From Poa pratensis (Eukaryota > Streptophyta > Magnoliopsida > Poales > Poaceae): a stretch of 64,000 nt of DNA. The DNA is taken from NCBI GenBank assembly GCA_947311845.1, contig CAMZMU010000069.1, positions 9,985,424 to 10,049,423 of the forward strand. The letters are read 5' to 3'. Below are positions 1 to 12,098 of the stretch, piece after piece. Each line of letters begins with the position of its first letter. The stretch's first letter is position 1. The notes under the pieces were generated by a model. It did not search any database. It had not been told where the DNA came from and saw only the letters and a program-made list of their open reading frames with translations. The position numbers were made by a program, and so were the translations under genes.

Positions 1-42
1 TCCATGTGATGTAAAAGTACGACGGTCAGGTTAGGTTTTATC

Positions 43-369
43 CCCAGCCCACCAGAGTTAGGAGAGTGGTTGTACCCCCAGCACACCAAGGTTCAAATCT
101 CATATTTGACATTGGTGTTTCTTATTTAGACGGAATATTTTTCAATGGGAGGCGACATTTCTGTCGACAGCGAGGTGCCCATGGTGACTTCGTCAATCTT
201 AAGACCCGACCGACCCGACCCGACCGACTCGGTCTTTCGAAGGTGCTTATAGGGATAGGGTGGTCTTTCGAAGGTGCTTATAGGGATAGGATGTGCGTGT
301 GTGCGTTCATAGGGGTGAGTATGTGCACGTGTATGTGAGCAATGTACTATGTTTCGCAAAAAAAAAGTC
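43..369 (+). mobile_element. tRNA-derived SINE, copy 1
   Basis: A short retroelement in plus orientation. The 5' part has a Pol III A-box-like stretch (GAGAGTGGTTG, about 62-72) and a B-box-like stretch (GGTTCAAATC). It ends in an A run near 359-366. The flank AGGTTTTATC occurs at 33-42 and again at 70 bp positions 370-379, consistent with a 10-bp target-site duplication. The body (GGTGACTTCGTCAAT, then GGTGCTTATAGGG, then GCGTTCATAGGGGTGAG) matches the copies at 48190-48499 and 55681-55973. The GGTGCTTATAGGGATAGG segment is doubled here, so this copy is longer and more diverged. The open frames across it are not genes. Confidence 0.75.
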
Positions 370-379
370 AGGTTTTATC

Positions 380-701
380 ATTTCATGACGTGTAGTTACA
401 CATGACACTACGAAAGGAAGAAAAAGGGACACACAGACGCACAACCCCAGTGCTCTTGCACAATCTTTTGCTCACAGGAGATGCTGATTTCACATGGGAG
501 AATAGAACAGCAGTTCACAGGGGATACTGATTTCACATGCGAGAAAAATGAAAAGCTAACAAAAACTTGTTAAACCTTCAAATAGATCAAGACAGAGCCG
601 CACTAAAAGCAAGCGGAAGTGGTTCCTGTTACAAGGAGCCAATTGTTGTTACATTAAAGGCTCTTGTGACCCCCTAATTACAGATAATTAAGAAACCTTG
701 T
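380..701. other. 3' UTR / downstream flank of the GIP1-like gene
   Basis: No gene is seen here. The stretch lies directly downstream of the stop codon of the minus-strand GIP1-like gene, so its proximal part is probably that gene's 3' UTR. The sequence at about 475-500 and 515-545 holds an imperfect repeat (ACAGGAGATGCTGATTTCACATG / ACAGGGGATACTGATTTCACATG). Confidence 0.4.
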
Positions 702-3700
702 CTAAAAGTTGGGCTGTCTCCAGTTCATATGACCGAGCTGTTGCTGCTGATAAGTCCCCACTTGGGGGCTTGGTGCCGACACACCGACTCCAACGTTGGG
801 GCCAATGGCAGATGGGACCTGCTGATGGACCATTGGATGAGGACTTACGATCGAGGGAGGCTGCTGCGGATGGTACATGCCTGGGAATTGTGTGTGCGAG
901 GATTGAGCTGTAGCACTGAAAGATGCATTCCCAGGATTTGGCATATAGCCACCAGGTGTTGCTTGACCTGATAGGTTGTAATATGGGGGGAGCTGCAACG
1001 TTGGGGTTTCTCTAGGAGTCTGAATCCAGATATCAGACGTCTCTACCTGTAAAAGATACCAAAATTGTCAAGTCAAGAAAAAAAATGTGAGAGCAAATTT
1101 CCTAAATACATCAAAAGGAAACCGCTGGAACATATTCCCCAAATAAAAGCAGGATTCTGAACAGTCAAAAAAATAATTCTAATTCATGTAAACATTCAGA
1201 CTGAGATATCCAAATTTTGTACCTGTGGGGTTGGGGCATAAATGTTGTTATCCTTGTACTTCATCCGATTGACATCATCAACGCCAACTCCAGTTCCAAT
1301 AACACCAGGAGAACTAATTGTATAACCAGCTGGATGAGTGTAATTTCCATAACCAGAAGGGTTACCAGCTGGGATTGGTTTATACTGCGAAACTCCATAC
1401 TTGACTTGTCCTGCAGTTAAATGTGAACCTCCACTAGGCGGCATCTGAAGATAATTATTCCCATTTGCCGCGTATGGGACATTTGCTGAATAGTTTGGCA
1501 TAGGCATGGGAGGGAAATATGTTGCTGGGGAATAGAGAGGATGGCGATATTGCATGAAATTTGGATAATGCTGCACATGGATTGGAGGGTACATCTGTGC
1601 TGCTTGTTGCTGAGACATATGCTGCTGTTGTGAAGAGATAGCCATATGTTGCTGTTGTGCAAGGGCCTACAAAAGCACCACAGATTAAGGGTATCATGAG
1701 ATAACTGTACTTGCCATCGAGACATAACATTTAATCTAAACCATGGCCAAAGGTTCCTCAAGTTTAAGAAAATATCTCTTTATGAAAAGACCAGAAAGGC
1801 GGCAAAAGATTAAGCTCGCAATCCTGTCTGAGCAAGCAAAAAACAAGTAAAAACCAAGCTTAGTTTCTCACTTCATTTTAAGCCAGTTATACAGGAGTTT
1901 TGCTTGGGTCAAGTCAAAATGAAGGCAGTCAAAAGAAAAGGGCACAAAGTCCTTTAATCACCCCTGAGGTGCAACAAAAATCCCCCACCTGACAACACGA
2001 GGTTTTCTTCCCTTCCCAGAAGCACAGCCGTCAAATACATACCTTAAACAGAACATGAGGGAGGAACAAGTTCGGCTGGTCTCAACACAACCAGCCGAAC
2101 TTTCAGGATGTTGGCAAGATTACAAGCCGTATGAACAGAGCAAGCTCATGCAGTTTACTCAGGTTGGACAAACGGTTTACAAAGAACTATACGAGTTCAT
2201 TAGATGCAAGATCAGATCATACATCATAGTGGAATATAACTAAAGTTGATTTATTTGCCCAGCCCTAATCAGCACGACTGTAAGTCAAAAATTTGACTGG
2301 TATGACCTAAGTACATGTAATGGTCCTCAAAAGCTAAGGAGGGGCAAAAGGAGAAGTTTAACTGGTAGGTCCTAAGTACATGTAATGGTCCTCAAAAGCT
2401 AATGCAAGGAAAGGTAAATTGGAATGGGGAACAGGGTTAATTGGCCAATTGATACCAAGGTGAAGTATTGCTACCTCAGATGAAGGGAGAACTTGTGAAT
2501 GCACATTGGATTCTGTCATTCTGAATACTTCTGTTTCTGGATTTACCGAAGCATACTCCTGCTGAGAGTGGGAGCATGTCAGTAGTGAACGTATAGCATT
2601 TGTTTCAGTTTCTGTTCACAGTGAGATCCAAGGTCAACTGAACCCAATGTAAATTATACCTGAGAAGAAGCCAACCCTTGTGGGTGCACATTAGGCTCCA
2701 CCAACCCGTATAACTGCGCCTCGTTATTAGGATGCATATTAGGATCTTCATGATTGTATGCCTGGAAAAAGAAAATTGTCACAGTTAAATCACTTAATGC
2801 ATAACCACTTCCTATCTCAAAAATTATTCGAAAAAAATGGCAGACAAAAATAAGCTTCAAAAATCTTGGCAACAGTCAAATAAAAATAGGAATGTTTATA
2901 TACTCTTCCTAATTGACTTACAGAAAAAGCAGTCAAACTAGAGGTGCTTTGGATATTATGGTCATCTGCTGCACCAAGTGGAGTATCACTCTGAACTAAG
3001 CCCAGTCCGTCATCATCCACAACTTCTTGATCATTCATCTGTTCACTATCCTCAGATGGTGTTAAGGAAATCTCTGCTGTTGATGTGGATACAGTGAGTT
3101 GCGATCCAGCTTGCTCATCCACTTCATCATGTTCAGAACCGAATGCATCCTCTTGGACAACCGGTTGAACAGGTTCACCTAACTGTTCTGGTTGTTCTGG
3201 CTCTGGAGAAGTTGAGGTTGGTAACTGGTCTGAATCAAACCCAGGAGTGAAACTGCCAAATCTTAATCTTGTCTGCTCATACTCTGGCACACGGAGATGT
3301 TCTGGGATAATCACATGCTCCATCTCGTGCATGTTAGAATGAGATGTTTTATCATGCAAGCTATTCATATCCAGCACCTTAGCATTTTCAGTGTTGGTAT
3401 CTAAAGGAGATACTGCATCTGTACCGCTGTTATCAGCATTATTGGTGGAAGACTTATTTGTTGACTTTGGTTTCCACTCCTTAGCTGGTTGTGTAGCTGC
3501 AGAAAGAAAGAAAACGAGTCATCGATCTACAGTCCCCTCCAAGACAAAAAAGAGTAATTCATCCCTCAACATTTCATTTTTAAGCTTGTAAACATTAGAC
3601 TAAATTATGAAGGAACACATCATATAGCTTTCCTTAAAAAAATCTAAAAACAAGAGATTGTTATTATTATTTACAAAAGGTACAACCTAGAAAATTATAG

Positions 3701-6700
3701 GTAACCAGAATTTCTTGTCAAGAGCAACCCTTTTGTGTGAAAACATATAACTGTGCATTATGCGTAATTAGTGAAACAAGCAGACAACTAGTTTACCCAT
3801 TAAGTAAACCTATTTAAAGTTCACACCAGTTGGACGCCTCATTGGCTATATCATCTATAAAACAGGTTTTGTTTATCCACCAAAGGTGAGGTACACCACT
3901 AGTTTTACTATTTTTTCATGTAATTTAGACACAAAATTTTGCTGTTTACTAGTTACAAAGCACATAAGGTAAGCATCAGTGTGAATATTACCTTTTGGGT
4001 TGCTAGCAGCACCCTGGTGATACCTGTTGATATTTTGGTTACCAAAAGATCTACCAACAGGTCTGCCACGAGATACTGAGTCTAATGAAGGTCTATGATT
4101 GGGTTGAGCGTTTCTGGACATAAATGGTGGGCGACGACCAGAAGGCCCAGCTGAAGCAAAATTCCCCCTTTGAACATTTGCGTGATAAGAATCATTTGGT
4201 GCATGCAACTGTGAACCTGCACGACCAGGATACTGCCTCGGAGCATTAGCTACACCAGCTTCTCGTCGATTGGCTCCGACAGATCCTCCAGTAGCTTTGT
4301 AGTTGGATGAAGCATGAGTTGGATCAGAATTTGGGAGCTGCTGCACATTCTGAGAGTTCTTCAAATATGGCCTTGCATGCCTCTGAGAAGTACCCTGAGC
4401 CTCCCTCTTCATCTGAAGCATGTCACGGTTGACAATGTTCTTTGCACTTTGCTGCGTGATCTGACCTTCTGAGTTTGTAGGTGGAGGGTGATTTCGATCA
4501 GATTGAACTACAACCCCACTAGAGAAGAAAAAAACCCGGTAAGCAAGGTAGTAATTTGAATTTAAGATGCAAAACATGAAAAACAACGCATGATTATAAA
4601 ATTACGGTGTGTGTGCACCAGTTAGTGTGTTATGGGGTTCTTTTATCATTTTCCTGAAATAACTCATTTTGTTCATTAATTAATGTACCCAGAAATAACA
4701 CACGAGTATTTTCGTAAACCCAACTGCAGTGTTATAACGACTTTATTACGATGCAAGTGTCAATACATACAGATAATGCTCCAGCCTACACATGGATCAA
4801 GTATTCAAGTATATATACAAACACATGCAGTTTAATATAGCATGAGTCAACATAACACCACATGACCAACAACTATTTCATTATCTAAACATTGTCCTTT
4901 ACTTTTTATTGCTATCAGTTTATAACTGGCCTTCAAAAGATGTGACACAACTCAGCACTGATTGGTGAACAGTTTACTGATAAATATATGAACTGCAATC
5001 TGAATGGTGAAGCACAAACTGCAAGCAGATGACGATGCAGAAATTCCAAGACAAAGACTGATTTACGCTCATGTCTATGACCACAGAGATATGGTAGCAA
5101 GCGGGGAATTAAAGTAATTTCATATGAAACATAGGACAGTCATACCTCCTCTCAGAGACGGGCTTATATGTTGACCCTTTGTGTCCTAGCTCTGATCTGT
5201 TTTCCATGGCACTGTGTCTGTTGTCCCTCACTACCCTAAATTCTCGACTAGGGCCTGCATCAAGCCATGTGTCATGAATTAGGGACAGCCTACTATATGG
5301 AACAAATACAACCATGCTGCTGATGCAATATCAATCTACAAATGAACAGAAAAATTGTGGAACTTGGTAATTATGTATGATAACAGTATTTCTCATGTTG
5401 AAGACAGGAAACAAGTGGAGTAGGGTCTTCGCAGCAACCAGCAAAATGCATATCAACCAAATGGGCACCTCAAATGAAGGGTCACAAAGAAGATGTTAGT
5501 CTTTAATATCTGCTCAATTAAAATCTACATCAAATTATGTCTTTTGTTATGGCACCATTATCCAAGCGAACTAACTTTTAGCAACGAAGTATGTAAGAGA
5601 AATTGTACTGTTGCACCACGGAAAAGATTGGAAAAAATGTTAACAGTAAATGAAACACAACTCTGATTTATTTATTTACACAAGTTATGACCAAATATAG
5701 TTACCATATGTCTGAGCCTGATTGTGAGCTCTTCTTTGATCGACGTCGCCCCTTTGATTTTGTGGCTTTGTCCGTTGAGAGCCCTGCTCACCTTGTGCTG
5801 AAGTCTCAGCAACGCTCTTTTGGCCAGCACTCTGGAAAATTAACAGGCGCTTCAGCAAAGAAAAGTAGCCAAAGTACACGTACATTTAGAAGTTTAACAG
5901 TGAGTTTCAGATGGAACAGTAGATAAAACAGAATGGATGAAAATTTCTCAAGTAGAGATCAAAGTTTAAGTGTGGTCAAAGGCACGAACATAGGCTCTCA
6001 AGTACTCACTCTGTTTCTAATTAAAAGATGTTTTAGATACTTCAATGTAGACTATAAACGGAGTGAAATGGTTGAATATACACACTAAAATACGTCTAGA
6101 TAAAGCTACTACTCCTAAAACATCTTATATTTAGAAACGGAGGGAGCAGCAATCAAATACTTCGGTTTAGATATAATAAAGGGGAAAAGACGTAGGCCTA
6201 AATACTAATGGATAACAGAAGCAGGGCCACAGCAACAGCTATGTAGAAGCTATGGCCTATGGGCATTGGCAACTCTAGCAGATTGCCCATATTTCTTCTC
6301 CCAAAACTGGACATGGGGAATCCCCATAATAAAAATAGGGGAAATGGGGGAAGCTGCTTTTTCAGATCCCCAAAAACTGCATCCCCCATAATTTTTTCAT
6401 AAACGTGGGACCTACTTGTAGGTGGGTTAGTAAAACTTATTTTCTCTCTCACCCCTGAGCAGCGCTGTCACATCGGCACACGCAGAGGAGGAAGAGCAGC
6501 ACGGCCGGCGGCGGCGGCTGCTTCTTACCCTGTCTGGCAGGCTTGCTGGGGGACGTACAGCGGACCAGCGGGCCAGGGTCCGCCAGGATGGAGCCTCGCC
6601 AGAGGCGAAGGCAGGTTGCTGGCGGAAGGCTGGAGGGAGGCGAGCAGGGAAGGTGGGAGATGAGGGAAATTTCCTTCCCAGCACAGGATTGGGGATGGCC

Positions 6701-7765
6701 TAGTCCATACCCTAGTGTTTCATAGGGTATATTCTATTATATTGGATCTTCCGGTAATTTTAAAACCTAGCACCTACTAGGTGCCATTAGGCTTTCAATA
6801 CGTTGGCATATTTAGGTGTAAAAAGATTAAGGCATTTCAACCATACAGATAAGCGAAGTTGGCTATGAAGTGGCATTCGAATGTTACGAAGAAGACAGAT
6901 ATGTACCTCTTTTCTCTTGTCCTTTTTGCGTTTCACCTCAAGAAATGGATCTACAAATGCAGACATTAGGAGAGTCACTACCAAGGATAGAATAGATTCC
7001 ATACCGTAACATAATTCATCTATAGACTTGACTAAATATATAAGTTGAATGCCACATGTCAGTAATATCGCCATAATTTAAATGTGCCATCATTGCACTA
7101 AAGGAACTCATGGAAATATCATTGCACTAAGATTATCAATAAAACAGCCCAAGAAACATCACTAAGTCCTACCATTACAAACTACTGTAGTATTCTCTTA
7201 AAATCACAGATAAAAAACCTAAGTGCTAATGGCAGATTTACCAACGCCGTCCACCGAAAACACAAAGTTGTCGTCACCAATCCAATCGGATAAACGGTCC
7301 ACAGCAATCTGGTCATATACACAGATACACATCTACCAAAGTGAATCTAGGCAGCAAAGGAACTGGCGGCACCGCCGAAACCGCAACAGATCGCCAGAGC
7401 TCCAAAACCCTAGCCGGCCGCCAACCACAATTCCGCGCGCCCCCGCAAACTACAATTAGCAACGGCGGTACCTGCCCAGTAGTGCGGGTCGAACACACGA
7501 ACGCCCCAAACCCTAGGTTTCAGACGAGATCGAAGGGAACAGATCGGGGCGGACCTTGGTTGAGGAGCTTCTGCGCCGTCTCGTTGGGGTCCATGTTGGA
7601 CTCGCGGAGGGCGTGGAGGATGTCGGCGTCGGAGTGCCCGCCGACGACCTCCTTGATGGACTGGATGGTGGAGTCGATGGCCGTCATCGGCTCGCACGCC
7701 GCCGCCTTGCCGGATGGGCGGGCCCCGCCGCCGCTGCCGCCGCTGCCACCGCCGCCAGCAGCCAT
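702..7765 (-). CDS. GBF-interacting protein 1-like protein (ten exons)
   Basis: This is a nuclear, proline/glutamine-rich protein of the GIP1 family, whose Arabidopsis member aids DNA binding by G-box bZIP factors. Coding exons read on the minus strand, all with GT-AG borders and matching phase: 7765-7555, 6950-6907, 5831-5705, 5254-5146, 4518-3992, 3496-2922, 2761-2660, 2558-2475, 1666-1223, 1046-702. They total 2568 nt, 855 residues. Residues about 30-85 form the family N-terminal domain (DUF1296, UBA-like): NMDPNETAQKLLNQ followed by DPFLEVKRKKDKRKE across the first splice. The middle is low complexity with an acidic stretch in exon 6. The C-terminus is Q/P/Y-rich and ends MNWRQPNF. The first ATG is chosen because the domain starts soon after it. 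I found no frameshift or stop. A weak TATA-like AATAAATAT lies near 7934-7942 on the minus strand. Exons 7 and 8 look like a duplication. Confidence 0.9.
2296..2402. repeat. Two-copy direct repeat in intron 8 of the GIP1-like gene
   Basis: A 42-bp unit containing CTAAGTACATGTAATGGTCC occurs at 2296-2337 and 2361-2402, a 65-bp period. Only a few bases differ. It lies in an intron, so it is a local tandem duplication with no coding effect. Confidence 0.8.
6005..6146. mobile_element. Stowaway-type MITE in intron 2 of the GIP1-like gene
   Basis: About 142 bp with inverted termini: CTCACTCTGTTTCTAATTAAAAG at the left pairs with TATATTTAGAAACGGAGGGAG at the right, and both ends carry the AAGATGTTTTAG / CTAAAACATCTT arm. 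The left flank is TA. The right flank is CA, so one copy of the TA duplication appears mutated. This is the usual Mariner/Stowaway architecture of cereal genomes. Confidence 0.85.
6190..6790. repeat. Unclassified repeat-like DNA in intron 2 of the GIP1-like gene
   Basis: An AT-rich part (AACTCTAGCAGATTGCCC, runs of CCCCATA) is followed by a GC-rich part at 6440-6680 with GGCGGCGGCGG and open frames on both strands. The phrase AACTCTAGCAGA is common near termini of grass DNA-transposon derivatives. I could not define ends or a target duplication. The open frames are probably composition artefacts or a captured gene fragment. Confidence 0.25.
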
Positions 7766-8133
7766 GACCGCCGAGGAGATCGCCGAACGCTACGCCGGGA
7801 GGCGCGTTGTGGTGGTGCCCTTGGATCGCCGCCGGAATCGCATCAAACGACGGGTTTGGGTCTGGGTTTTGGTCGGGGTGGGGGGTGGGCTTTGGGTGCG
7901 TCCGTGGTTCAAAAGGAAACGGTGGTAGACACGCGATATTTATTAAATGGAGTAAAATTGATTTGTTGGAAATTATTAAAGACGTTAGGTTTGCGCGAGG
8001 GGTGGGGCTCCGTGCACGAGTTTTACGGCGGAAGCGGCGACCGGCAAAGGACGCACTTGGATGGACGTATCTACCCCTATCCAGGAGAATGCCATATTTT
8101 TCTTTTTTTTATATGAACATTGGGAGCTGCATT

Positions 8134-8157
8134 TTTTTTAGATAAAAAAAAAAGCTG
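8134..8157 (-). mobile_element. Severely 5'-truncated LINE/SINE tail insertion
   Basis: The 16-bp sequence CATTGGGAGCTGCATT occurs at 8118-8133 and again at 8158-8173. Between the copies lie only about 24 bases, TTTTTTAGATAAA followed by an A-rich stretch. The string TTTTTTAGATAAA is the antisense of a plant LINE 3' terminus and recurs at 53586. The structure fits a target-primed insertion that kept only the tail. Confidence 0.6.
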
Positions 8158-8173
8158 CATTGGGAGCTGCATT

Positions 8174-9289
8174 GGAACAAAGTGTAAAGTAGAGCTCAGG
8201 ACACAAAGAAACAGAAGTTACAGTGTAGTACATGGATTCTGCAAAGAAGACCTTAATGACAAAATGGAAAACGTGACCGAGTCCTTTCTTCAAATGAAGC
8301 ACAAATCCAGCCCTGCCACCGCCAAGTTTCATCTGCTTGGTCTGACCACAAATGACAGATATTCGGGATGATCTCCAAACCTTTACAAACTTGTCGTGAC
8401 AAGTTTACGCATCGGATGCTCGACGGCGACACCTAGCAATATAGGAGATGCCGGTTATCTAAGGGTAAAATATGTGATCTTGTTGGCTGTAGCCTGCTCT
8501 TGTTTAGTGCTTAGTGAAACTCAAACTTCAAATAAGTGTCCAAGAAGGTCTAACTCATGAGTATCACCTTTATTCAAGTGAGGCCCTACACTCCACACAA
8601 GTTTAATGGGTCGTGACCTCTGCTTCAACCATGTGTGTTCATCCTAGGGTATCAATTTTTCATAAGCGAGTCGATACTTAGAGAGATTACATAGAAATAT
8701 TATGTTTTTAAAGTAGATGTGTTGTAGCCCAACCCAACTTCAACACCACTCTAGACACATTCATTGGTCCAATCAAAAGAGCCTGTGTTCAAGCAAATAC
8801 GAGATGAGGTGAACTCACTCCTATCCTCACATGATTTTGATCTTTTGATGAATGCCTCGTTACCTTAAGCCGATGTTCTATGTGTGCTTAGATACGAGAT
8901 CCACATTGACCGCCAATAGGACCGAGAAGATGGCAAAGTAGCTAGACAAGAAGATCGCCAAAAGGTTGAAGAGAAGGAAGAAGAAAAGGAGAAGATCCTG
9001 GCCTCGGACCATCCGGCGCCGTACGTCGGACTGTACGGCGCCAGGAAAATGCACCTGTGGGTACCGGACGCCTACCAGGCATGTCCAACACCTGTCTGGA
9101 AAGTCTTTGTATGGTCGTCGGACTGTCCGGCATTATGTTCGAAATGTCCGACGCTCAACATCCACGCGCGCGAGTATTGTACACTTACCAGACAAGTCCG
9201 ACAACTATCATGTGCCTCTCGGTTTCGTCGCCGGACTTTCCGGTGCCTGGAGCCACGCGAAGAGAAGCCAAAGCCTCGAAGTCGCCTAT
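8174..9289. other. Intergenic stretch without a recognised gene
   Basis: No convincing coding region. The part at 8990-9280 is GC-rich with repeated TCGGACTGTCCGG / TGTCCGAC motifs, a style seen in Sirevirus-class LTRs, and may be a degraded LTR fragment older than the solo LTR inserted at 9295. The part at 8180-8400 has a short open frame with no recognisable domain. Confidence 0.3.
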
Positions 9290-12098
9290 GAAGATGTAAG
9301 AAATATGTCCAAGAGGCAATCATAGTGATGATGATATTTCAGTGTATTCATGCTTTATAATAATGTGACTTGAATAATATCTTTGTATTGATTGGCAAGT
9401 ACGTGACTTGTTTGTGAAACTCATTACTTATATGGTTATTCTAAATATGTCCCTAGTCGGAGTTCATGTGAGGACACACTGAATATTAGACTAGCACATG
9501 TATTGGTTGATGGATATGTTTTGCAAGTCATAGACATGGACATGTCAAACTAATAAAGTGAACTCATGTTATGAACATGGGATTGGACTCTACATGATGT
9601 GTACGCTTTGTCCTTAAACCTGAGATTGTCACATGTACTCGAGATGTGAATCGACCTGCTTTGGGGCTATTGAACGCTACATCGTACATGGGTAGTTATA
9701 AAGGTATATTTCGAGTTTATCAGCAAGCATGCTGCGAGGCATGGTTAGTCAAGATGGGATTTGCCCCTCTCTACATGAGATAGAGATATCTTGGGCCCTC
9801 AAGTGATCGGATTCACAAATGCATGGTCGTGCTACATAAGGTTAAGAGTTAACCTAGTAAGGAATTCTGAATCACAAGATCGATAAATAGTGGTCAGGTT
9901 GGAGCATGTCTAAATATCATGAGGCAAAGGCAATAGCATGTACTAAACATTGTGATGGTTCGTCTAATGTGATCTTTATATACGTTTGGGAGCTGCCATA
10001 TTTTGCTAGAAGCCGCTACCAACTATTGAACGCGTAGGTGTACTCGTATCGTATCATGTGAAAGTGCATGTGTTGCCCCATGTGTGGTTTTGGTAATTAA
10101 TGACAATCCTTATGGACTAATGTTTGCATTGAGATATACTTGTAGATGTTGTCCATAGGAAAAGATTAGAGTTCATATGTTGGACTTTAGAAGATTACAT
10201 GATGGCCAAGGTTCCATCCAAGGGTTTATATGAAGAATGGTCATGTGAAGAGTTGAGCTTATTGCAAGCATGGCTTGGAAAAGAAGATTGAGTGAACATT
10301 CTTGTTATCTCCAAGCCATCACATATATCAAGATAAGAAGATGAAGTTCAAGTGGATTCATGAAGACAGAGCTTAGCAAGGCTCTTCCATCCCATCATGG
10401 TGTATGGGGGAGTATTTGAAAAAGTCTTCATCAAGCATGTGCTAGCAAGCACAATTAAGAAAGGTGTTCCAACTTGAGGGAGTCAAGATCGTCATCATCT
10501 AGCTCAAGTGGAATGCGCAAGGCAAAGGTATGATCTTGATAGGGTTTCTATTTTACCGGTCTCATGTTGTTGGTGGGAGATCGGGTTATAGGATAGACGG
10601 CGTACTATCAAGAGGGGCTCTCAAGTGAGTAACTTGATCGCATCTTTGTAGAAAGCTCAAACCTTTGCATATTTGGCATATCATCTTTCTTGGTTCTTAT
10701 TTGGCTTTTATCCATGTGAGAATTTAAAGTTTGTGTTCATCTCCATACCAAGCTCTAGTTCATTAAAAACGGATTTCATTTGAATATCTTGTGGTGTTTT
10801 TGATGCTGGAGGTTTTACCGTTCGTCTCTTGTAGAGAGATCAAACTCTCCTCTTGTGTTATCCTCCTCACATGATGGACTATGATGTGTTTATGCATGAT
10901 CTTATAGTGCTTGTGATTATCTTCAGAGCAAGCCCAAGATCATAGAAAACGGAGTCCGGATGAAAAACTTGTTGCGTTTTCTTGTTGGAAATATTATCGG
11001 TTTATCCTTGAGGAAAGTTCCACACCTTCCCATGTGTGTCAACTTAACTCTATTTATAGGCTCTTGCCGTTACCTTTCCAACAAAATTGGTTTCATCCCA
11101 TTTGGAGTTTTCTCGCAAAAGTTATGGGTGTTACATTTTCGGGTTCTGGGTGGCCAGCCCCTAGGACGGCCTGGCCGGCTCTCAGGCCGGGCGCCTCTGC
11201 TGGGTGGCCAGCCCCCAGGCCGGCTTCTCTGGCGAGCGGCCAGCCTCCAGGCCGGCCTCCCTGCACTGCCCAACGGACACTTTTTAAGGGGACCTATTTA
11301 AGGGGCTTTCTTCCCCAATGGTTCCCTAATCTCTTGAGCTTATTTTCCCCTCTCTCTCCTCCATTGTTGACCTTTGGAAAAGCTTGCCTACCTCTCAATC
11401 CCTCCCATGATTCTTGCATATCTTTGAGCAAAAGTGAGAGGAGATCTAGATCTACAATTCCACCAATCAATTCCTCCTCTAAGTGAGGGAACCTAGTAGA
11501 TCTTGATCTTGGAGTTCCATTTTGTTGAGTTCTTCTTTGTTCTTCCTCTCTTCTCCCCTCACAAGCATTAGTTGCTTTTGGTGGGATTTGAGAGTGAATG
11601 ACTTGAGCACTTCTTGTGTTCTTGCCATTGCTTTTGTGCATCGGTTTGCTCTCTCCACGAGGATTCATGGAAGTGAAAGTTCGTGAGCTTGTTACTCTTG
11701 GGTCTTTGGACCCTAGACGCCTTTTGTGGCAGTTGAGGCCTTTTGTGGCCACTTGGGAGCTCCCAATCCTTTTGCGGGTTGTGCCTCAAGATTGTTGTAC
11801 GGGACTCGATTTCCGCCGAAAAGGGAAATCAATAGTGGAAGGTGAACCGAGCTTTTGTGCAAGGTTCATCGGAGAATATGGTGAGGCCATTTGTGGCGTC
11901 TTGAGTTTGAAACTCACACCCAGCCAACGAGATGTACTCCCCTAAAAAGGAGGAACTCGGGAATACATCGTCGTCTCCGCGTGCATCAGTTATTTCTATA
12001 TCTGAGCTCTTTACTTATGCACTTTATATTGTGATAGCCTTCGTGCTTGAAGTATCCTTTATTGCTATCACTTTGTTGCTTGTCTTGCTTAGCATAAG

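Noticed and set aside
66..338. Open frames on both strands over the first SINE
   Set aside because: They lie wholly within a SINE with Pol III boxes and an A tail; similar frames occur in the other SINE copies.
7341..8116. Plus-strand frames opposite the first exon of the GIP1-like gene
   Set aside because: GC-rich mirror of a coding exon; no domain and no splice-supported continuation.
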